Positions 57,872-64,000 of a stretch of 64,000 bases of DNA are shown in pieces. The position numbers and the translations under genes are program-made. This stretch comes from Zingiber officinale (lineage: Eukaryota > Streptophyta > Magnoliopsida > Zingiberales > Zingiberaceae): the NCBI RefSeq assembly GCF_018446385.1, contig NC_055996.1:14681317-14745316 (forward strand), read 5' to 3'. Under the pieces are notes generated by a model that did no database searches, was not told the origin of the DNA, and saw only the letters and a list, made by a program, of their open reading frames with translations. Numbering within the stretch: position 1 is the stretch's first letter; every line of letters begins with the position of its first letter.

Positions 57872-58847
57872 TGTAAATACCCTGTGGTAGTTTTGATATA
57901 ATCAACTGAGTCAAGTTAGGTCCTGTTATCTTTTGATGCATTATGTCTAAGTGTGCAGAAACTTAGGAGCACAAAAAGTAGAGCAAAAGACACAGCTAGC
58001 AAGAAGGACAGCACGGGAGATAATCGACAGGCTTAGTGCGTTCGAGGGATGAGGCGCTGCGAAAGAGTACGTGGTGAACGAGAAAGAAGCGCATGACGTT
58101 TCTGAGGAACGAGAAGCCGAAGCGGAATTTTGCTCGAGAAGGCTGGAAAATGGATTTGGGTAAGCCCTACTCCGGATGGTCGAAATCACCCAAGCGAGCC
58201 GAGCCAGAGCGGAAGACCCGGACATAAAGTCAACATAGAGTTGACTTTCTGTTCTAGACGTCCAGAGGTACTCCGGGCGCTCGGACCAATCTGGTCCAGC
58301 TGAGGCACCTCGTCAAGGTGCCCTTGCTCGAAGGCGGTTTAGGCGTCCGGAGCTGTTCCAGGTACCCGAACCAGATAAGATTTTATCTTTCAACCTTTGC
58401 GTAGCCATTGCGACATGGATAAATTTTTATCCACACCTAAGCACCCGAAGCTCTTCCAAGCACCTGGACCATGCCACATTAGCAACGGTCAGTTTTGACC
58501 AGTGGGCTATAAATAAAGTCTTGGTCTTCTCCTTTCAAAATAACACACTCTGTACTTTAATTCTAGTTATGTTTTTAGTTTACGAGCTTAATTTCCGTGT
58601 ATGAGGCTTCTCCGCCTCCGACGTTCTGTTCGAGAAGGAGATCTTGATAGTGAGCTTACATTCCTTGGAGTAACAATCCTCTAATTGTCAACCAAGTAAA
58701 AAATTCATTTGTCTCGTATTTGTTTTATTGCTTTATATTTTATTTAAGTGTGTAATTGATAAAGCTCGATCTAGTTGAGAAAGGTCTTTCTTATTTTATT
58801 TTGTGTAGGGCAATTCACCCCCTCTTGCCGGTCGTAAAAGACCAACA
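57872..58847 (+). mobile_element. Solo LTR of a SIRE-like copia element in Tork pol
   Basis: A 976-bp insert, TGTAAATACCCTGTGG to AAGACCAACA, flanked by GGTTA at 57867-57871 and 58848-58852. TATAAATA at 58508-58515, preceded by degenerate CGGGCGCTCGG / GGTCCAG palindromes. Its 3' end is also at 1-297. The minus-strand frame 57947-58225 is not a gene. Confidence 0.9.
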
Positions 58848-58852
58848 GGTTA

Positions 58853-59690
58853 TATAACAAATAGTTTCATGATTCTTGATGTAGAATCAAATAATAATTA
58901 TGGAAATGATGGTTATTATTCAAACATTGCTCTTACTAGTGATGCTAATATTAATGATGAAGTTTAGCATGCTAGACAGGGACATAGAGGATAAGAACAA
59001 ATGAATAGATTAGCTATATAGGGCCTATTAGGTGCTCATGCTAAGATTAACTTATCTATATGTGAGCATTATCTTGCTAGAAAAGCAACTAAAAAATCAT
59101 TTGACAAGGCTATTAGGGATGAATCATCATTGTAATTAATTCATTTGGATATTTGTGATCCAATAAATGTAAAGGCTAAAATGAGAGTTTGAATTTCATT
59201 ACATTTATTGATGACTTCACACGTTTTGGTCATGTGCATTTGATTTCTCACAAATCTAAAGCATTAGATTACTTCAATCATTACTTGAATGAAATTGAGA
59301 ATCAATTGAAACGTAAAGTTAAAACCTTGCACACTGACGGTAGAGGTGAATCTTTCTTTGATCAATTCAAGATAATGTGTAATGATAAAGGGATTATTAT
59401 ACAGCTAACTATCCATAGAACTCTATAGTAAAATGGGGTAGCTGAAAGAAGAAATAGGATTCTTCTTGAAATGGTTAGATCTATGATGGCGCGGGCTAAT
59501 TTGCCGATCTACTATTGGGGAGATGCATTATTAGTTGCAGCCTATATACTTAACAAAGTGTCTTCAAAGTCAGTTCCATTTACCTTATATAAACGTTGGA
59601 CGGGCAAAAAATTAAATTTGAATAATCTGATACCTTGGGGGTCAGCTACCTATGTTCATAATAATACTCATGAATATGAAAATTAGGATC
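58853..59690 (+). pseudogene. Tork integrase region, copy 2
   Basis: HARQGH and ICEHYLARKATKKSFDKA (zinc-binding region, 58970-59125), LIHLDICDP, then an open part from 59189: FIDDFTRFGHVHLI, LHTDGRGESF. Two stops before NGVAERRNRILLEM (about 59435-59475), which keeps the catalytic Glu. The C-terminal part is open at 59471-59686 with YWGDALLVAAYILNKV. A better preserved copy of 298-1134. Confidence 0.85.
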
Positions 59691-60656
59691 CAAAGGTAAG
59701 AAGTGTATCTTTATAAGATATTTTAAGACTTCTAAGGGTTATGTCTTCATTAGTGAACGACAAGATGGAATCATCTCTGAAATAGAATCAAGATATGCTA
59801 CTTTTCTCGAAACTGAGTTCCCAACATGAGGTGAAGTTAATAAGATAATTCCTCTATTTGCGATAGAGGAGGAGAATAATGTTCCTTTATTAACAAATCA
59901 GGTATCACGAGAGATGTCTAAATCTAGTTAACTGAGTGGAAGTGATTTACCACTAAATGAGTTAGTTTCTCAACAATCTAACCTACGAAGAAGTAGTCGT
60001 TAGATTATTCCTCGGAGAATGTTTGATATTTGGAATGAGATATTGATAATTCTCCCAGTTGAAGATGAGGAACCTTGAACAGTTGAGGAAGCTTTGAGAT
60101 GCTTAGTTAGAAAAGAATGGAAAATTACAATGAATGAGGAAATGGAGTCAATGAAAAATAATCAAGTTTAGGATTTAGTCGGTATTCCTTCGGGTCGAAG
60201 GGCTATTGGGAATAAGTGAATTTTCAAAATTAAGAGGAAAGCTGATGGATCGATTAATCGATACAAAGCTTATTTAGTTGCAAAACGATATATCCAAATG
60301 GAGGGTATTAATTTTGAAAAGACATTCTCCCCAGTTGTGAAGTTTGTGTCAATACGTGTCATCATAACTATAATAGCACAATTTGACATGGAATTACATC
60401 AGATGGATGTAAAAATGGCTTTCCTTAATGGTAATCTTGACGAGAAAATCTATATGGCACAACCAGAATGTTATATTACTGAAGGCCAAAAGAATATATT
60501 ATGTAGACTTAAGATATAGACTAAAGCAAGCGTCAAGACAATGAAACATAAGATTTAATGAAGTCATTTTGTCTTATGATTTCGAAATGATCAATGAGGA
60601 TCATTGTATTTACCTAAGAAAGGAAAAAAGGAATGGTTGTCATCTTATTATTATAT
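59691..60656 (+). pseudogene. Tork reverse transcriptase, 5' part, copy 2
   Basis: FEKTFSPVVKFVSIRVI, FDMELHQMDVKMAFLNGNLD and EKIYMAQPECY at 60310-60480. A deletion removes part of the YGLKQAS box (about 60515), and the frame is lost. The catalytic YVDD region is missing: about 100 bp present in copy 1 are absent next to the C-run at 60657. Confidence 0.82.
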
Positions 60657-61603
60657 ACCCCCCCCCCCCCCCCCATGTGGCCGACAAGAGGAGAGGGGTG
60701 AATTACCTATAAATTAAAAATGGAAAAACCTTTCTTTATCTTTCAACATAGATTAGCAGCATGATAACAATTATAATAACAATAATTGAACAACCAATAA
60801 AATAAAGAATAGGTGAAAGGACAAAGGTTTACTTGGTTACAACCTAGATGGTTGTTAATCCAAGGTGTTGAAAAAAGCACTAGTAAATCTCCTTCATTAA
60901 AGGCGGAGAAGCCTTTTATACACTTTGAACGCTCAGAAAGTTGCTAGGAAACGAATACCAAAATTATTGAATATTTCCTAGCTCCATGGCCTTTTTATAG
61001 CTCTTAAAAAAATCCTATCCATAGCTTGATGGCGCCTCCAAAGAGGTTCAAGACGTCTTCCATCAAATAAACTTTATTTGCTGAGGATAAAGCTTATTCG
61101 TGGCTAATAACTATCAGAAGGCACCTTCAAAGGCTGGAAGGCGCCTTCGTATTATTCATCGAAGGTGCTTTCTAGCCATGGAAGGCGCCTTCCACAAAGA
61201 AGCATGGGGGTACCTTCAACTCTGTTGAAGGCACCTCTAGCAGCTCTTACAGCACACCCTTTGCTCTTTTACTGCTCTGATCATCTAGGTGATTTCATCC
61301 ATCCAGAATTGGGCTCACCTGTACCCATCTTCCGACCTTCTCCTCGAGTAAGTTTCCTCCCCGGCTTCTCGCCCCTTGAATGTCATGCATGTTCTTCTCG
61401 TCCACCGGTGTACTCTTCCACAACACCTAGTCTCTCGAATGCACAGAGCTCGTCGACTCTCCCTCGTATCATCCTTCTTGCTAGCTGCATTTTTGCTCAA
61501 CTTCTTGTGTTCCTAAGCTCCTACACACTTAGACACAAGGATCAAATAGAGCATGACCTAACTGAATTTGGTTGACCACAAAAAACTACCCCGGGTTCTA
61601 ACA
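60657..61603 (-). mobile_element. Solo LTR in Tork RT, minus orientation, left tip lost
   Basis: Paralog of 2204-3125, at the same place in the element. The right end GGTTCTAACA (61603) is followed by TGAGA (61604-61608), matching the left-hand duplication of copy 1. The left tip is replaced by a run of some 18 C (about 60657-60674). Minus-strand TATAAAAA at 60992-60999 and GAAGGCGCCTTC-like palindromes at about 61025-61240. The frames 61165-61575 (plus) and 61315-61500 (minus) are LTR. Confidence 0.85.
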
Positions 61604-61608
61604 TGAGA

Positions 61609-62486
61609 GAAGTTGAGTACATCTTAGGAGTAAAGATAATTAAAGATCGAATGAAAAAACTTTTGAGTTTGTCTCAAGAGGCTTATATCATTAAGATGCT
61701 ACCACACTTTAATATGTCAGATTGTAATATTGAACAAACACCTGCAGTGAGAGGTACTGTTCTGAGAAAAAATATGTATCCTAAGACTCCTGAAGAAATA
61801 GCCAAAATGGAAAATTTTCATATGTATATGCTATTGGTAGTTTAATGTACACTATGTTGTGTACTCATCCTGATATAAGCTATGATGTTGGCTTAGTTAG
61901 TCGTTTCCATTCAAACACAGGATCGAGATACTAGAAAGCGGTGAAGAGGATATTTAGATATCTCAAAGGAACAGTGAATTATTGTCTCTATTTCCAAGGA
62001 TCAAATATGACCTTGAGTTGCTATACAGATGCAAATTAGGCGAGGAACTTTAATGACAGAAAATCTACATTTGGCTATACCTTCTTGCTTAATAGTGGCG
62101 TCATCTCATGGAATAGCAAGAAACATACTTGTGTAGCGTTGTCGATAATGAAAGCTGAGTATGTGGCTTGTGCAACGGCTGTGTAAGAAGCTATTTGGTT
62201 GAGAAGGTTCTTTAAGCATCTGAAGATTGCTGAGGACAGTGGGAGTCATGTTACAGTGTACTATGATAGTTAAGCTACTATAGCTTTTTCAAAAGATCCC
62301 AAATATCACAACAAAGACAAGCATATAGAAATTAAGTATAATTTTTTAAGGGATATTGTTGAAAAAAAAAAGATAGTTCTTGAGTACATCCCTACACATT
62401 ATATGCTTGTAGATCCTTTTACTAAGCCTAAAACTAAAGAATCATTTCAACGACATGTGAAGTCTTTGGGACTTCGAAGAATGTAA
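61609..62486 (+). pseudogene. Tork RT C-terminus and RNase H, copy 2
   Basis: EVEYILGVKIIKDRM and SLSQEAYIIKMLPHFNMSD are open (61603-61845), with TPAVRGTVLRKNMYPKTPEE. After a frame change, CTHPDISYDVGLVSRFH, LSCYTDAN, NDRKSTFGYTFLL, KAEYVACATA and RFFKHLKIAED can be read. The C-terminal KHIEIKYNFLRDIV ends near 62370, then LTKPKTKESFQRHVKSLG. Stops at 62036 and 62184. Confidence 0.83.
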
Positions 62487-63800
62487 CATATTGTAAAGAT
62501 AATTAGATATATGAAAATGTCATGATCTAGTCACTGTATAAATCTTTGTTATATTTGTATAATGCTCATATGGACAATCATCCCTATTTGTTAAGTATAA
62601 ATAGAGATAAGACCGTTATTTATAGGACAACTTATGTAGTTGTGAATAGAGACATGTCCATAAGTTAAGGTATTCTTGATAATTGTGTCAAAATGAGATT
62701 ATTTATATAGTGATCAGAGTAAATGTACCCACCATTTACTAAATTTGCTTAAAACCATATTGGAATTCATATGTTGAATTCAGGATTAGACATTAGGTAT
62801 GTTTAGATCAAAATTTATACGATGTTCAATTTAGAGAAAAACATGCTCTCGTTTTAGTAAAGAGAATAACATGTGATTCATACCACGTGTTATGACGACA
62901 TTAAGGGTAGTAGAAGAATAGATCTCTGCTTCTCTACTATATGAGATGCTTGAGATTATAAGTTAATCTCAATCTTATCCTAAGTAACTATTTAGCTATC
63001 TACTTGAAGTTCAGATCAGTGACTGTTGTTTTAGCATGTTTTCTATTGGCTATGGATGATTTAGTCTATAGAGTATAACTAGGAATGCAATTGATTAAAA
63101 TGAATAGATTCTAGCTAAAAAGGAAAATTAAGATTGGTTTACATCTTTGACATTTATTCACTGGCACTAGTTACATTTTTATTCAGTATATAAAATGTAA
63201 TTGTGAATGATTATATTGAATTGGAAATGTTGAATATGGTCTCGACATAATAGTCATTATGATGGATTAAAGATGTTCATAATGATATAAATGATTTAAT
63301 CTGGGGTAAATGTAAATTATTGATGTTTCTGAATTATTTTATAGAAAAAAAAAAGATAGATCCGCTACCTTAGCGACCCCCTAGTGTCGGCCCCATGTAT
63401 ATGGAGGGAGATAAATGCAAATACACAGGCCATAGGCACATGGTGGGGTAAACCTCAGGTCATCAATTCCTGAGAATTATCCCCTGGCCATTATGCCAGA
63501 GATGTCATACGTCCACCATCTGTGTTACGCCCTGGGGGCAAACTATTTTTCCTAATCTAATTTGTTCTATAGAGCAGCTATGTAAGGTGTAACAATTTTT
63601 TTAGTAATAATTGCTCAGTGTCTTTGATGTCGCACAAACTATTTTCCCTAAAATATGGATTGAATATTCTTACTCGATTTTTTGTGACTAATTAGTGTTT
63701 TTCTCTAGTCTTTGTGACTTGCTTATAATATAGTGTATGTAACTTATACAGTTTTTGTGATTAGATGTCTTTTTATGGATTAATTTGGACAAGTGGAAAA
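62487..63800 (+). other. 3' non-coding internal region of Tork element, copy 2
   Basis: Matches 4016-5367 with small deletions (for example near 62560). No coding frame. Confidence 0.65.
63371..63545. repeat. GC-rich block in Tork 3' region, copy 2
   Basis: Second copy of the block at 4935-5110 (GCGACCCCCTAGTGTCGG to GCCCTGGGGGCAAAC). Confidence 0.5.
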
Positions 63801-64000
63801 TATTAAATGTGACACCTGAATCCACATATTGAAAAGAGGAGAGGACGCCCGTTCCTCTTCCTCTTCCTCCTTTAAGTGCAATTAGACTTAATCTTCTTAT
63901 GTAAATATGCGTCCAAGTGATTGGAAGGGAAGGACAAGAGAGTTAGTTGGAGCCAATCGAAGCAATCGGCAAAGGAGAACATCCATTAAGTGAGATTTGA
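63801..64000 (+). mobile_element. 3' LTR of large Tork element (cut by window end)
   Basis: Homologous to 5368-5600. The start reads TATTAAATG instead of TGTTAGACG, the stretch before the TATA box has a deletion of about 30 bp, and the TATA box reads TATGTAAA. It runs out of the window at CGAAGC...TGAGATTTGA. Confidence 0.75.

Overview
The window looks like transposon-rich nuclear DNA of a monocot. GC-rich, intronless coding sequences sit in AT-rich flanks among plant-type Ty1/copia and Ty3/gypsy elements. Zingiberales is a guess from the LTR styles and is not proven. I see no bacterial features, CRISPR array, biosynthetic cluster, rRNA gene or functional tRNA gene.

Host genes: only three convincing genes are present, all + strand and near-identical paralogs of the DUF4228/PADRE family (6696-7337, 24569-25201, 28628-29254). 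Each is a single exon with a TATA box about 40-50 bp before the ATG, a shared proximal promoter block, an N-terminal MGSC lipidation motif and a conserved C-terminal tail. Their flanks are also duplicated.

Layout. 1-5779: 3' half of a decayed Tork-type copia element, carrying one solo LTR and the end of another. 5780-7930: gene 1 and flanks. 7930-9576: repeat R1 and a minus-strand copia leader plus LTR. 9577-20232: minus-strand, Tat-like gypsy element I, with an internal 2.1 kb tandem duplication and two solo-LTR insertions (10374-11411 and 14085-16185). 20382-21955: 5' LTR, primer-binding site and leader of a truncated Tork element. 21956-23170: fragment of another LTR, then a tandem repeat. 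23171-29930: genes 2 and 3, separated by a Tat-like LTR fragment. 29930-32395: R1, copia LTR and inverted R1. 32396-42095: gypsy element II with a 3.3 kb solo LTR inside it. 42239-64000+: an almost complete Tork element swollen by nested insertions: a 2.9 kb solo LTR in the leader, a whole 9.2 kb SIRE-type copia element in gag (target duplication CTAGA), a solo LTR in the pre-integrase region and another in reverse transcriptase.

The same nested insertions sit at the same sites in separate Tork copies, and gene, gypsy and Tork LTR recur in the same order. The region therefore grew by segmental (tandem) duplication of a PADRE-gypsy-Tork unit as well as by transposition. The most interesting signals are tRNA-like modules inside the giant solo LTRs, short palindrome clusters just upstream of the TATA box in several unrelated LTR families, and an acidic open frame with a C-terminal hydrophobic segment between the Tork LTR and gag. 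All element genes carry stops or lost catalytic residues, so none looks autonomous.
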